A program made the position numbers and the translations under genes. DNA of 64,000 nucleotides, from NCBI GenBank assembly GCA_020634895.1, contig JACKAV010000005.1:310001-374000 (forward strand). The letters are read 5' to 3'. The first letter of the stretch is position 1. Each line of letters begins with the position of its first letter. Of the stretch, positions 1-8,968 are shown piece after piece. This stretch comes from Anaerolineales bacterium. GTDB taxonomy: Bacteria; Chloroflexota; Anaerolineae; Anaerolineales; Villigracilaceae. The notes under the pieces were generated by a model, which had not been told where the DNA came from, did no database searches, and saw only the letters and a list, made by a program, of their open reading frames with translations.

Positions 1-211
1 ACGTGCAGTACTGGCAGCCAATGCACAGATCAATATCGATCACCATACCCCAACGATGTTCACCGCCTCCGCCGTGCTGGGCTTGCGCCTTGTTCAACCC
101 CGCACTGACAACGGATGTCAACGCGGCAGCGCCGGCAACAGCGCCGGAGACTTTTACAAAGTCGCGCCGGGAAATGCCATCTTTATCGGGAGACTGAACC
201 TTGTCGCTCAT
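1..211 (-). CDS. Tat-exported 4Fe-4S ferredoxin-type subunit (partial)
   Basis: Only the first 70 codons are in the window; the gene runs off the left edge. The translation begins MSDKVQSPDKDGISRRDFVK, with a twin-arginine motif (SRRDFVK) followed by an alanine-rich hydrophobic stretch and an AQA-type cleavage region. Next come VIDIDLCIGCQYCT, the start of a ferredoxin-type cluster motif. This fits periplasmic Fe-S subunits of the DmsB/NrfC/TtrB type, which pass electrons between a quinol-oxidising membrane subunit and a partner enzyme. Its ATG overlaps by one base the TAA of the upstream multihaem cytochrome, so the two are co-translated. A NrfD-like membrane subunit would be expected further left, but that is inference. 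The exact subfamily cannot be fixed from 70 residues. Confidence 0.85.
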   Translation of the reverse strand, partial: MSDKVQSPDKDGISRRDFVKVSGAVAGAAALTSVVSAGLNKAQAQHGGGGEHRWGMVIDIDLCIGCQYCT

Positions 212-2463
212 TATTCATCCTCCTTTTTACCCTTGCCATTCGTGGAAGACAATCTATTGGTCGAGAGCAGCCAATACAGGATGCCGCCGATCAGCACGCC
301 GCCGAGGACGAGACTCCACGCGGGCAGGGCTATCCCTGCGCCGCCCTGCGCTTCAGACTTTGTTTGGGCTGCCTCTTCAGTTGCAGGCATTTCCTCCACT
401 GACGTCTCCCCCAAATCCACGCCGGCATTCACCATCAAATCGGTGCTGTGAATTTCGCCCGCATGACATTTCAAACAGGTATCGGAACCGACTTCAAACG
501 TGTGCCCGGTATTCATGTCCGTATTCTTATGGCAATCCGTACAGGACAAACCAGCCGCCGTGTGTGTGGAGTGTTGTGCATCATCCTTTTCATCGGTATG
601 ACACGTTTCACAAGCGGTTTTGTTCTCGCCGATCGTCATAATATGCTGGGAGTGCGGATTGTGGCACGAAGCGCAGTCAACGTTGACAGTTCCGTGCGCG
701 CTGGTTTTCCAGTCGTTGTATTCATTCAAATGACATGCGCCGCACGTCTCCGCGGATTTCTCCATGGTGAACGGCTGCTCCGGATGTTCGCCCGCTGTCT
801 CCAGTTTATGGCAGGAGACACATCCCACGCCCTTATCACCGTGTGCGCTCATCGTCCAAAGGTCGTATTCATCTTCGTGACATTCGAGGCAGGAATCAGG
901 AGCCAGTTTGGGCGTGATCAGGTTTTCGATGGTCAACGTCGGCGGGAATTTTGTCAGGCGCGTTACATCTTTCTCGTCGTATCCAAGCGCGGCAAAATCG
1001 AGGCGCCCATCGTTCGCCGTATGACAATCCTGGCAGGCGAGAGCTTCGCTCGCCGGTGCCACCATGTGCGTAATGGGCCAGTACATTTCCGACTCAACGA
1101 ACCCATACTCACCGCTGTAGGGAAGCCCTGCGTAATCCATACCGAAAGAGATCGCTTTGCCCCAATCGTAATTGCCCCAATACGCCGACTCGTCCTTGCC
1201 GAACAGGTGCGGTATGACCAGAATATTGTTAACCGTATCGTAAGGCTGAACCGCCTGGAAGCGTTTTACGGGCCAGATTCTCGCGTTCGGGTCTTCCATG
1301 TCACCCAGGAATTTGTTGATGCTGACGATCGTAGTTGAGTCGATCTTGTCACCGGCAAGCGTATACTCAACCTGCCCATTGAACCAGACATATTCCGGGA
1401 TGACGTTTTCCTCGTAAGTAAACTCGCCTTTTTGCCCGTCATAGACGACGTGCCCCGTTTCATCCTTAACGACAACTGGTTTGCCTTCGTCGGTCAGCTG
1501 CCCCGCCTTCGACCAATCCCACGTCATTTTGGTGGGAATATCGCCACGCGCAAATTCCGGAATATGACAGGTCTGGCACGCAACTTTCTGGGCATGCTGA
1601 TTCAGCGTCGCCAAAGTATGAGGCGCTTCACCGTGGCAGCTTTCGCATCCCTTCCACTGCTCAGGGTCCATGCTGTAGCGGCTTCCCACCGTTTGGTGGT
1701 TGTCAGTGACGTGGCATGTGGTGCAGGTAAAGTCCTGTCCTTCCGCCGACATATGGACATCCAAATCAAAGGAGGGATCGTTCAGTGAACTATCCAGGTC
1801 GCCGTGTTTGACCTCGTCACCGCCGCCGCCGAAGAAATGGCAGGAGCCGCATGTCTCGCGTGAAGTAAACCCGACATTTTGAGCTACGTTCGCCAGGTCT
1901 GGCGGATTCCAAATTGTGCCGCTGCCAGCCGGAAATTCCTTTGGCTCAGAAACCGGCAGCCCGGCGCCGGTCGGGAATTTTTTATACCCGCCGGTCGTGT
2001 CATGGCAAACGAGGCAGTCCACGTTTTCCTGAACAGTAAAGTCGAATGAATTATTGCTCCACCCATAACCAACATGGCAGCTCGTGCAGCGCGGCTCATT
2101 GGACTGAACACTGATACAAAAATTATTGATGAGGGTCTTTTTCCCCACGGTTTGCCCGGTGGTCTCATTGACGTATTCCCACGTCCAGTGGGTGGTGTGC
2201 ATGATCTCGCTGGCTGCGTCTGCATGGCATGAGAGACATGCCTTGGTAACATCCTGCGGAGTTTCAAATGGACCCTGCAAAGCGGGCAACTGGGCATGAT
2301 CCACTGTCACTTCCGGCGTCACCTCCGGCTGCGGCGTTGCATCCATAACCGGCTGCATGCCAGATTGAGCCGAAGCTGTTTGCCCCAGGAACACTCCCGT
2401 AAAGACGAAAATGAATGCCAACCCGATGGCTATTTTGTATAAAAGGCGTGTTGGATGTTGCAT
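211..2463 (-). CDS. Membrane-anchored multihaem cytochrome c (15 CXXCH), OTR-like N-terminal part
   Basis: This 750-aa protein has an N-terminal signal peptide (hydrophobic residues about 10-30) and a C-terminal transmembrane helix near 708-730 followed by a basic tail, so the haem domains face the periplasmic side. I count 15 CXXCH haem-binding motifs, the first at residues 76-80 and the second at 126-130. The sequence around the first, including MHTTHWTW, resembles the octahaem tetrathionate-reductase (OTR) family. The second half adds a run of closely spaced haem motifs with CHxxEYDxW-type spacing, as in NapC/NrfH-like or octahaem repeats. It is co-transcribed with the Tat Fe-S subunit, suggesting a quinone-linked electron-transfer complex. 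Substrate is unknown: the family includes tetrathionate, nitrite and hydroxylamine reductases. Start is the ATG preceded by GGAG-like bases (aaaaggag). Confidence 0.9.
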   Translation of the reverse strand: MQHPTRLLYKIAIGLAFIFVFTGVFLGQTASAQSGMQPVMDATPQPEVTPEVTVDHAQLPALQGPFETPQDVTKACLSCHADAASEIMHTTHWTWEYVNETTGQTVGKKTLINNFCISVQSNEPRCTSCHVGYGWSNNSFDFTVQENVDCLVCHDTTGGYKKFPTGAGLPVSEPKEFPAGSGTIWNPPDLANVAQNVGFTSRETCGSCHFFGGGGDEVKHGDLDSSLNDPSFDLDVHMSAEGQDFTCTTCHVTDNHQTVGSRYSMDPEQWKGCESCHGEAPHTLATLNQHAQKVACQTCHIPEFARGDIPTKMTWDWSKAGQLTDEGKPVVVKDETGHVVYDGQKGEFTYEENVIPEYVWFNGQVEYTLAGDKIDSTTIVSINKFLGDMEDPNARIWPVKRFQAVQPYDTVNNILVIPHLFGKDESAYWGNYDWGKAISFGMDYAGLPYSGEYGFVESEMYWPITHMVAPASEALACQDCHTANDGRLDFAALGYDEKDVTRLTKFPPTLTIENLITPKLAPDSCLECHEDEYDLWTMSAHGDKGVGCVSCHKLETAGEHPEQPFTMEKSAETCGACHLNEYNDWKTSAHGTVNVDCASCHNPHSQHIMTIGENKTACETCHTDEKDDAQHSTHTAAGLSCTDCHKNTDMNTGHTFEVGSDTCLKCHAGEIHSTDLMVNAGVDLGETSVEEMPATEEAAQTKSEAQGGAGIALPAWSLVLGGVLIGGILYWLLSTNRLSSTNGKGKKEDE

Positions 2464-2636
2464 TTGCGATTCTCCTTTTTGGAAAATACTTTCACCAAAG
2501 TGATTTTATTGTTCGTGTTATGACGGGGAAAGTGAATACTGTCACTTTAATTGTGCATTAAGTAACAATTAATTTGTATTTAATTATTAATTTGTTAAAA
2601 AATAACCAATATTTTGTTTCTTAATGGGTTTTGTGC

Positions 2637-3308
2637 CTATATTTCTTCATATTCTGAAGCGTTATTTTCCGGGAGGAAGTATTTCTCCGGGAGATCATCA
2701 AAAGCCAGCATGGGGCACAGTACGAGAAGCGCCCTCGAAATCGAAGACGCTGTATTTCGCCATGAGTGGGGAATTTTTGTATTGAAGATCAGGCTGTCAC
2801 CGGGTGTGAGAAGATAAGACTCATTCCCAACGGTGAAAGAAATCTGCCCTTCAAGGCAGTACACAAATTCACGTCCGGGAAATGCGGCAGGAGTGCTGCC
2901 ACTATTTGCGTCAGGTTCAAGTCTTGCGATAAAAGGCTCAGAGCCGGCGTGCGGCATCCCTGTGCTTAATTTCTCCATTTGCCCCCGCGCGAACATGATC
3001 TGTTGACGCTGTTCTGCTCTTTGATAAACCACTTCCAGATTGTTACGGTCTACCTCAAAAAAAGAAGCGATTGGCACGTCAAGGCTTTCAGCCAATTGCT
3101 CCAAAGTGCTGACGCTGGGGGATGTTTTTCGATTTTCGATCAGGCTTAACGTATTTACGCTCAAGCCGCTGAGCTTTGCCAAGGCACGGATCGACAGCTT
3201 TTGTTTTTTTCGAAGCACCCGCAGCCTGTCCCCGACCAATGCTGATGAAGAGTTCGCCTCACGCGCCGCTTCATCATTTGGATCTGTGGGTGGCTGCCTG
3301 ACATTCAT
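2637..3308 (-). CDS. XRE-family HTH plus cupin transcriptional regulator
   Basis: Predicted 223 aa starting MNVRQPPTDPNDEA; the open frame continues upstream but would overlap nifX-like coding, so I chose the ATG two bases after that gene's stop. Residues about 25-85 form an XRE helix-turn-helix (LRKKQKLSIRALAKLSGLSV...SLIENRKTSPSV). Residues about 145-215 form a small cupin domain (GREFVYCLEGQISFTVG...LTPGDSLIFNTKIPHSWRN). Such proteins are ligand-responsive DNA-binding regulators; the ligand here cannot be told. It sits last in a two-gene unit with the NifX-like protein and has a paralog on the opposite strand at 4015-4629, so cross-regulation is plausible. Confidence 0.88.
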   Translation of the reverse strand: MNVRQPPTDPNDEAAREANSSSALVGDRLRVLRKKQKLSIRALAKLSGLSVNTLSLIENRKTSPSVSTLEQLAESLDVPIASFFEVDRNNLEVVYQRAEQRQQIMFARGQMEKLSTGMPHAGSEPFIARLEPDANSGSTPAAFPGREFVYCLEGQISFTVGNESYLLTPGDSLIFNTKIPHSWRNTASSISRALLVLCPMLAFDDLPEKYFLPENNASEYEEI

Positions 3309-3310
3309 CG

Positions 3311-3712
3311 CTAGTGTAATTTTTCGACGTGATCGACGATCTCGCCTCTGACGTACGCCAGTGCTGCTTCCTCGACATTGGCAATATCTGTAACGATGGG
3401 GCGGATACCGTGTTCCATCATGTTTTGGTATGCCCCGGCGCCCATGCCTCGGCAAATCAACGCTTCACAGTCTGTGATCACTTCAAACATCCGATCATGC
3501 TTGCCCTGTGAAGTTGCATCAAAGCCATGCTGAAGCCCTTTTACGTGAGTATGTTCCTGGTGCTCATTTGCAAAATGCCTGTGATTTTGTTTTTCCCGCA
3601 TCTCATGCTTGAGGATCTGCCCATTTTGGATCTCGAGAACGGAATAATGTGTTGCGCGCCCAAAATGCTGACTGACTGTATTTCCATCATCTGTAACGAC
3701 TGCGATTTTCAT
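3311..3712 (-). CDS. NifX/NifB-type dinitrogenase iron-molybdenum cofactor family protein
   Basis: A 133-aa protein matching the Nitro_FeMo-Co fold: MKIAVVTDDGNTVSQHFGRA at the start (the S-x-HFGR signature), then a histidine-rich insertion (residues about 45-60, several H residues), then CEALICRGMGAGAYQNMMEHGI and a closing IVDHVEKLH. Family members bind metal clusters or metalloid cofactors, but outside nitrogen-fixation operons their role is usually unknown. No nif structural genes are visible here. It is followed two bases later by the XRE-cupin gene and is divergent from a second XRE-cupin gene, with an AT-rich region between them that probably holds both promoters. Confidence 0.85.
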   Translation of the reverse strand: MKIAVVTDDGNTVSQHFGRATHYSVLEIQNGQILKHEMREKQNHRHFANEHQEHTHVKGLQHGFDATSQGKHDRMFEVITDCEALICRGMGAGAYQNMMEHGIRPIVTDIANVEEAALAYVRGEIVDHVEKLH

Positions 3713-4014
3713 ATAAAGTCTCCTATACGAGGCAGATTCATGCCCCGAAAGTCATTATCACCCATGGATGTCAAGTATTTTAGTAATATATGTAATATAA
3801 AATACATTATTAAACCAATATAATTTACAAAAAATTTCTTTTTTGGTTTTTTTATATATTTTTGACCCGTCTATTCACAAAGATCATTTCAATTTTTTCT
3901 GGAAAGTGGTAAATTTCTTTGCGTCACAAAAAAATGTGTGGTGTGTCACATTCTGGTATGATTGAAGCGTTTGGCACAGCAACAATACTCTTCAAAGAAG
4001 GGATCGAACAAAAT

Positions 4015-4629
4015 ATGGAAGGAAACCATTCCGTCGGTGAAAAACTACGCTTATTGCGGGATGAGCGCAACATTTCCCAGCGCGATCTTGCTCATCTGGC
4101 AGGGTTATCTCCAAATTCGATCAGCCTGATCGAACGGGACGAAACGTCACCCAGCGTGGCGACCCTGCAAAGTTTGGCGCACGCATTAAACGTCCGCATG
4201 AGCTATTTTTTCGAAGAGGACGCGCCATCTTCGGTCTTGCATATCAAGGCTGGGTCACATTCGAAGATCGAAAGCGGAGGAGTGGTCATAGCAGGAATGG
4301 GAAACACATTGCCCTCCCAGGAACTGGAACCCTTCCTGATGACCCTTGAGCCGCATGCAGGAATTGGAAGTGAACGCCAGGTGGTCCATTCGGGGCATGA
4401 GTTTGTGTATTGCCTGCAGGGGAAGGTCGAATACGTGGTGGACGGCAATGTATACCTGGTCGAAACAGGCGACAGCCTTATCTTTGAAGCAACACTTCCC
4501 CACTTGTGGCGCAATCCGTTCGAGGAGGAAGCCAGGTTTCTGCTGGTACTCCAAACCCCAAACGCCTCGCGCGAAACGATCCAGCGGCATTTTTCAAGTC
4601 ACCCATCCATAACGCATATTGGAGGGTGA
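4015..4629 (+). CDS. XRE-family HTH plus cupin transcriptional regulator (second paralog)
   Basis: I chose the ATG at 4015 (MEGNHSVGEKLRLLRDERN), which has an AAGGGA element upstream; the frame is open earlier to 3919 but those residues do not resemble the family. The 204-aa product has an XRE helix-turn-helix (residues about 8-66, SQRDLAHLAGLSPNSISLIE) and a C-terminal cupin (GHEFVYCLQGKVEYVVD, VETGDSLIFEATLPHLWRN). It is clearly paralogous to the product of 2637-3308 across both domains. A third, broken relative of this gene lies at 46541-46636. It lies upstream of the radical SAM gene and may control it. Confidence 0.88.
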   Translation: MEGNHSVGEKLRLLRDERNISQRDLAHLAGLSPNSISLIERDETSPSVATLQSLAHALNVRMSYFFEEDAPSSVLHIKAGSHSKIESGGVVIAGMGNTLPSQELEPFLMTLEPHAGIGSERQVVHSGHEFVYCLQGKVEYVVDGNVYLVETGDSLIFEATLPHLWRNPFEEEARFLLVLQTPNASRETIQRHFSSHPSITHIGG

Positions 4630-4642
4630 TCTCGTTGCGCAA

Positions 4643-4681
4643 TTTGCGTGACCGTTCGAAAACATCGAACGGTCACGCAAA
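4643..4681. terminator. Perfect 17-bp stem hairpin after the XRE-cupin gene
   Basis: Perfect inverted repeat: arms 4643-4659 and 4665-4681 with a 5-base loop, 14 bases after the stop codon of the regulator. There is no strong T-tract after either arm, so a classical intrinsic terminator is not certain; it could also act as an RNA-stabilising 3' structure. Confidence 0.55.
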
Positions 4682-4847
4682 CTATGTCGCATTATTTTGG
4701 CTGCAACTCCATAAAGCGGGGAAACGATTCATATTTTAGTAATAAACCCTATTTTCCGACCGTCCATTAATATAGACGCGTGCATGTAGCTGCATGCAGG
4801 TATTGTTTGTTTGAGAATGTTCGCATACTTCGAAAGAGGGTGCCTGA

Positions 4848-5804
4848 ATGAAATATGTATTTGGTCCCGTGCCATCCCGCCGATTGGGTCAATCACTCGG
4901 AATAGATACCATTCCGTTGAAAACCTGTAATTGGAATTGCGTATATTGCCAACTGGGACGTACAGTCCCTTTGACAAATGAGAGGCGCGAATATGCTCCA
5001 GTTTAGGAAATATTACATGAGGCAGATCAGGTTCTAATGTCCAGCATGAGCCGTGATATCGACTGGGTGACATTTGTCGGGTCCGGCGAGCCGACACTGC
5101 ACAGTCGCATCGGTGAATTGATCCGATCTGTAAAAAGCTTCACCACGCTGCCGGTGGCTGTCATCACAAATGGTTCATTGTTGTATCAACCGGAGGTTCG
5201 TGAGGAGCTTTCAGTTGCCGACGCTGTTTTGCCAACCCTGGATGCGGGGACGCCAGAACTTTACCGTAAGATCAATCGTCCACACGCACAGGCGACATTT
5301 GAGCGGCTTGTAAATGGGTTGATCTCATTTCAGAAGGAATATAAAGGGAAGTTATGGGTGGAGGTGATGTTGGTCCGCGGGGTAAATGATTCACCTGCTG
5401 CCATAGAGGACATTGCCAGAACTTTGGGGCGCATTCAACCGGATGCAGTTCATATCAATTTACCAACGCGCCCGCCCGTTGAGAAATGGGTCGAACCAAC
5501 AGATGATGAAGGCTTGATGCGGGCATTATCGATCCTGGGGAATATAGCCGAAGTAGTTCACCCTGCAGAGGGAAGTTTTGAGTTAAGCAAGCATGAGGAT
5601 ATTGTAGATGCTGTGATTGAGATCATCACCCGCCACCCTATGCGGGAAGATGAACTTGTACGCACACTGGCACATTGGTCATCGGGACAGGTAGCGCAGA
5701 CATTGGAAGCATTGAAGGTGAGCGGAAAAGCACAGGTCGTGGAAAGATACGGGACGCTTTTTTGGCTCGCCCAACCCGCGCATTTTCCAAATGGTTCGAA
5801 GTAG
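4848..5804 (+). pseudogene. COG0731-like radical SAM protein interrupted by an in-frame TAG codon
   Basis: A GAGGG ribosome site precedes ATG 4848, and translation gives MKYVFGPVPSRRLGQSLGID followed by the radical SAM cluster motif CNWNCVYC (C27, C31, C34). At 5004-5006 (codon 53) an in-frame TAG follows EYAPV. The same frame then continues for 266 codons with convincing family sequence: FVGSGEPTLHSRIGELI, AVITNGSLL, and a C-terminal winged-helix-like part. Without the stop this would be about 318 aa, normal for the family. The interruption looks like one base change (for example GAG to TAG, since Glu is common there). The downstream ATG at 5037 lacks the cluster motif and could not give an active enzyme alone. 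Alternatives: sequencing error or readthrough. Confidence 0.8.
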
Positions 5805-6196
5805 GAAATTGTTTGAGCTATATCATCGTGGTCGATCCGCCAATTGCTCAATCCACGCTTAGGCTAATTTCGGTACCTGACGCTCGGCGGCGATAACAAT
5901 CGTGACAGCGCATTTTATGGCGGACTATAGAAAATATGGCTTCCCAGACAATTAAAAACCAAAATAATTTACAAAAATAACATCAAATTGGTAATTTATT
6001 TGAATTAATTATTTTTTTGTACTACAATATTATTATGAGCATTAAAAGGCAAGTTATGCGAGTTTTATGAACATCGTATAAGCGTTTTACTGACAGCAGA
6101 GTTGGGTGCATTGATCTTATCGTTGCGCGTTGAATAGGTTTGGCTAACCTTTTGGCTTCATTATCGAATCATTCGTGAACTGGAAAGGAGACTGTA
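5805..6196. other. AT-rich region without a recognisable gene
   Basis: No open frame of family-like quality is seen. The stretch 5940-6040 is strongly AT-rich and contains aatttacaaaaataac, similar to the AT-rich text upstream of the XRE-cupin gene near 3818-3845, so it probably holds the promoter for the small gene at 6197. Confidence 0.4.
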
Positions 6197-6520
6197 ATGA
6201 ACGCTTCGTTTACCATAACACCTGTGGAAAAGAATATTATGCGCTGCCAACACACTGCCGCTTTTCAACCAGGCGATGTACAAGCTCTCGCCAACTTTCT
6301 CAACAACTATCGCGGCAAATTGCTGATCGATCTGACGGGTACAACAGGGGACGAATGTTCCCAAAACATCAAGATGTTTCGTCCGATGATGCCCGTCTCT
6401 GCGATTTTCGGTTCAGAGATCGACGCATCCATCCTTGATATACCGGGCAGCTACTATGCCCATCCAGTGAAGTATTTTAAGACAGAAGAGGAAGCATTAC
6501 ACTGGCTGCATGATCAGTAA
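6197..6520 (+). CDS. Small STAS/SpoIIAA-like protein
   Basis: A 107-aa protein with a strong ribosome site (GGAAAGGAGA) before ATG 6197. The pattern ALANFLNNYRGKLLIDLTGT followed by an alternating region and VKYFKTEEEALHWLHDQ resembles the SpoIIAA-like/STAS fold: a central strand 'LLIDLTG', and a C-terminal helix with 'TEEEALxWL' typical of the family. No catalytic residues are recognised. The function is unknown; it stands alone between an AT-rich promoter region and a comM fragment. Confidence 0.6.
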   Translation: MNASFTITPVEKNIMRCQHTAAFQPGDVQALANFLNNYRGKLLIDLTGTTGDECSQNIKMFRPMMPVSAIFGSEIDASILDIPGSYYAHPVKYFKTEEEALHWLHDQ

Positions 6521-6658
6521 GGTCAGACGTTTAGGGCTGCAGAAAATAGATTAGTAATACTCTCTGAGGTAGGAACCTTCATTCTAAATATAGAATTTTT
6601 TAAGCACAAATAAGATACGCTGGCATCATCCTATTTCTACTGATGCTGAAATAACTAC

Positions 6659-7158
6659 TTAACCCAACATCAACTTTGGACGATATTGCAACGCCTCCGC
6701 CAAATGCGGTGACTGTACCACGTCACTGCCAGCTAAATCAGCAATCGTGCGTGCCAATTTCAGGATGCGGTGACATAGTGCTGTGCATAGGCTCTTGCTG
6801 ATAACTGAAGTTGACTCATCGCCGCCCGCATCAGGCTCTGACCTTCGAGCTGGAGCGCACAAAATTGCCTTACCTCGCCGATACGCATGTCCTCGTTGCA
6901 AACGATATTGGATGATTCGATATTCGAATATCGTTGAGTTTGAATATCTCGCGCGGTTTGGACGCGCTTGCGGATGGATTCACTGGTTTCACCGAGCCTA
7001 TCCCCACTGAGTTTTTCATAATCTACACGAGGAGCCTCGATGTGAATGTCAATGCGGTCAAGTAATGGACCGGAGATTCATTTTTGATATTTAGTGATGA
7101 CAGCAGGAGCGCAAGTACAAGCCTTTACGGGGTCGTTTGCCCACCCACATGGACAGGG
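6659..7158 (-). pseudogene. comM/yifB 3'-end fragment A (decayed)
   Basis: Reading the minus strand from about 7158 down to 6659 gives a degraded copy of the last 150 or so codons of comM: the RISGPILDRIDIHIEVPRVDYE region, then the RILKLARTIADLAGS and HLAEALQYRPKLMLG end. Frameshifts break the frame. It carries the variant text gatgattcgatattcgaatatc, also present in fragment B but absent from the other copies, so A and B are a sub-lineage. The 5' edge abuts a ggacaggggtgtacacaa sequence like that of other fragments. Same orientation as the intact gene at 46634-48160. Confidence 0.85.
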
Positions 7159-7230
7159 GTGTACACAACAGACCAATAATTCTCTACTGAAAAAGGAGAA
7201 GGGCTTGGTAAATAAATAGATTAATTAATC

Positions 7231-7603
7231 TCAAACCATCCACACATATAAGTTCTTCGGACCATGCACACCGAGCGTGGTAGTCAATTCAATATCAGCG
7301 GTGCGGCTGGGTCCTGTGATAAAGACCAGGTAGTTTTTATCCTTCGCTTCGGCAAAGACTTGGTGCATGTCGGCACGCAGCATCTCAGCGCGGACAATTG
7401 CCAGATGCACACGCGGGAGCAGTGAGACGGCGCGTGGCTTTTCGGCGGAGGAATGTAGAACTATGGTCCCTGTTTCGGGGAGGAGGTAATCGGCTTCGGT
7501 GATGCCGAGGTCACACTTTGCCATTTCGTGTTTATCAGCATTGGGTGAAACCAAGTCCACACCGAGAGAGGTAAGGTAATTGGCAATTTGTAATTGATTC
7601 AGA
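7231..7603 (-). pseudogene. LUD-domain (LutC/YkgG-like) remnant, 5'-truncated
   Basis: The minus strand encodes the C-terminal two thirds of a LUD-domain protein: NYLTSLGVDLV (upstream of any start), LGITEADYLLPETGTIVL, RAVSLLPRVHLAIVRAE, FITGPSRTADIELTTTLGVHGPKNLYV. The last block is the family signature. LutC-like proteins belong to L-lactate oxidation complexes. The frame has no proper start: it begins right after the stop of the AAA ATPase gene and can only start at an internal GTG near 7560. A more decayed copy of the same piece lies at 28830-29060, again next to a comM fragment, so this is part of a duplicated segment. Confidence 0.75.
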
Positions 7604-7611
7604 TGCGCGTT

Positions 7612-8763
7612 TTACTCCAAGAAGCTACTTGGTTTATCGACCAAGTGTGCCAATGGAGTAGCCTGGATGTTATCTGCCAGTGGGTAGGTGTGTGGTCCGG
7701 GATAAACCACCAGCAATTTTGATAAATTCAAATCAGTTAAAGCTGTGCGCATGGATGGCGTCAGTTTTGGAGCGTCTACGCGCTTGCATTCCACTCCGAT
7801 ACGCTTGCCGTTTTTTAGTAAGAGCAAGTCGAGTTCTGCTCCCGAGTGAGTTGCCCAAAAATAGACATCATCTGGTATGGCAGCTTTAATAACTTCTTCA
7901 ATGACAAACCCTTCCCAGGATGCGCCACTACGAGGATGCAGGAGCAGTTCCTGTTCAGTGCGAATCCCAGACAGGTAATGTAATAAACCTGTATCGCGGA
8001 TATACACTTTTGGCGTTTTAACTTGCCGTTTGCCCAGGTTTTCATACCAGGGTTGGAGCAGGCGTACCATGAATAGGTCTTGGAGCAAATCAACATAACG
8101 ACGAGCGGTAGTTTCGCCAACGTTCAGAGTGCGGGCGGCTTCAGCCACATTCCAGATTTGCCCGTGGTAGTGAGCCAGCAAACTCCAAAAACGAAATAAG
8201 CTGGTGGAGGGAATATTGAACCCAAACTGCGGAATATCGCGTTCTAAAAAAGTGAGAACAAAATCCTTTCGCCATTCCAGACTGGTTTCGTCATTGGAAG
8301 CGGTGAATGACAGCGGGTAGCCTCCGCGCCGCCAGAGCAGGCTTTGAGATTCTGTACCCACTTCTTCCAGGCTGAATCCGCTCATTTGGATGATTGAAAT
8401 TCGTCCGGTCAATGACTCGGATGATTGCCGCAATAATTCAGGTGATGCGCTGCCCAAAATCAGGAAGCGGGCTGGCAGAGGAGTTCGGTCTGCCAACACT
8501 CGCAAAACAGGAAAAAGTTCCGGGCGGCGCTGGATTTCATCAATAACTACCAATCCTTTTAAATCTTGCAAGGCTGTCATTGGCTGTTCGAGTCTTGCTA
8601 GGCTAAAAGGATCCTCCAGATCAAAATAATTTGCTGATGTGGGGGAGACAAATTGTCTTGCCAAGGTCGTTTTACCGCATTGGCGAGGTCCAATTAAAGC
8701 CACAACACGATTGTTTTCCAATTTGCGTTGGATTGTGTTTTGTAAAGTGGTTCGAGAGATCAT
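7612..8763 (-). CDS. AAA ATPase with DUF4143 domain
   Basis: I start it at ATG 8763 (MISRTTLQNTIQRKLENN); the frame extends upstream only through a palindromic repeat. The 383-aa product has an N-terminal AAA_14 ATPase with Walker A (ALIGPRQCGKTTLAR, residues about 20-35), Walker B (GLVVIDEIQRRPELFPVLR) and sensor region (RFLILGSASPELL). The C-terminal DUF4143 domain contains the nuclease-like end AELDLLLLKNGKRIGVECKR. These proteins are widespread in prokaryotes and associated with mobile or accessory regions; biochemical role is poorly known, although the D-x(n)-E-x-K pattern resembles PD-(D/E)XK nucleases. It interrupts or abuts a LUD remnant, which suggests acquisition. Confidence 0.9.
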   Translation of the reverse strand: MISRTTLQNTIQRKLENNRVVALIGPRQCGKTTLARQFVSPTSANYFDLEDPFSLARLEQPMTALQDLKGLVVIDEIQRRPELFPVLRVLADRTPLPARFLILGSASPELLRQSSESLTGRISIIQMSGFSLEEVGTESQSLLWRRGGYPLSFTASNDETSLEWRKDFVLTFLERDIPQFGFNIPSTSLFRFWSLLAHYHGQIWNVAEAARTLNVGETTARRYVDLLQDLFMVRLLQPWYENLGKRQVKTPKVYIRDTGLLHYLSGIRTEQELLLHPRSGASWEGFVIEEVIKAAIPDDVYFWATHSGAELDLLLLKNGKRIGVECKRVDAPKLTPSMRTALTDLNLSKLLVVYPGPHTYPLADNIQATPLAHLVDKPSSFLE

Positions 8764-8771
8764 ATCAATAT

Positions 8772-8816
8772 GATACCACGAAAATCCTCCTTTGAAAGGA
8801 GGATTTTCGTGGTATC
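8772..8816. repeat. Perfect 22-bp inverted repeat (palindromic element)
   Basis: Arms 8772-8793 and 8795-8816 are perfectly complementary around one central base. It sits 9 bp upstream of the ATPase start. Folded as RNA it would form a long hairpin in the 5' leader; it may instead be a miniature palindromic mobile repeat. Confidence 0.85.
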
Positions 8817-8938
8817 GGGAATTGAGTGCAGTGTCACGAAAAGCAATCATCCTGTCATATGTACATACTGTGTCTTCCTCAAATATCGATGATTACTCGT
8901 TTCAGGCTTTTGTATTACCAATTCACGTTTACTAAACC

Positions 8939-8968
8939 AATCAGGACTTTCAAGCGAAAGTCCTGATT
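8939..8968. repeat. 12-bp stem hairpin, possible terminator
   Basis: Arms 8939-8950 and 8957-8968 with a 6-base loop. It lies in a gene-free stretch (8817-9300) between the ATPase and poorly supported small frames. There is no clear T-tract, so its role as terminator is uncertain. The rest of 8817-9300 shows no gene I recognise. Confidence 0.45.

Noticed and set aside
448..1338. Long plus-strand frame opposite the multihaem cytochrome
   Set aside because: It is antisense to a protein with 15 haem motifs and its translation resembles no family; a shadow of the real gene.
4848..5804. Pyrrolysine or selenocysteine-like recoding of the TAG in the radical SAM gene
   Set aside because: Nothing in the window supports suppressor machinery, and a single-base nonsense change is simpler; kept only as a test.
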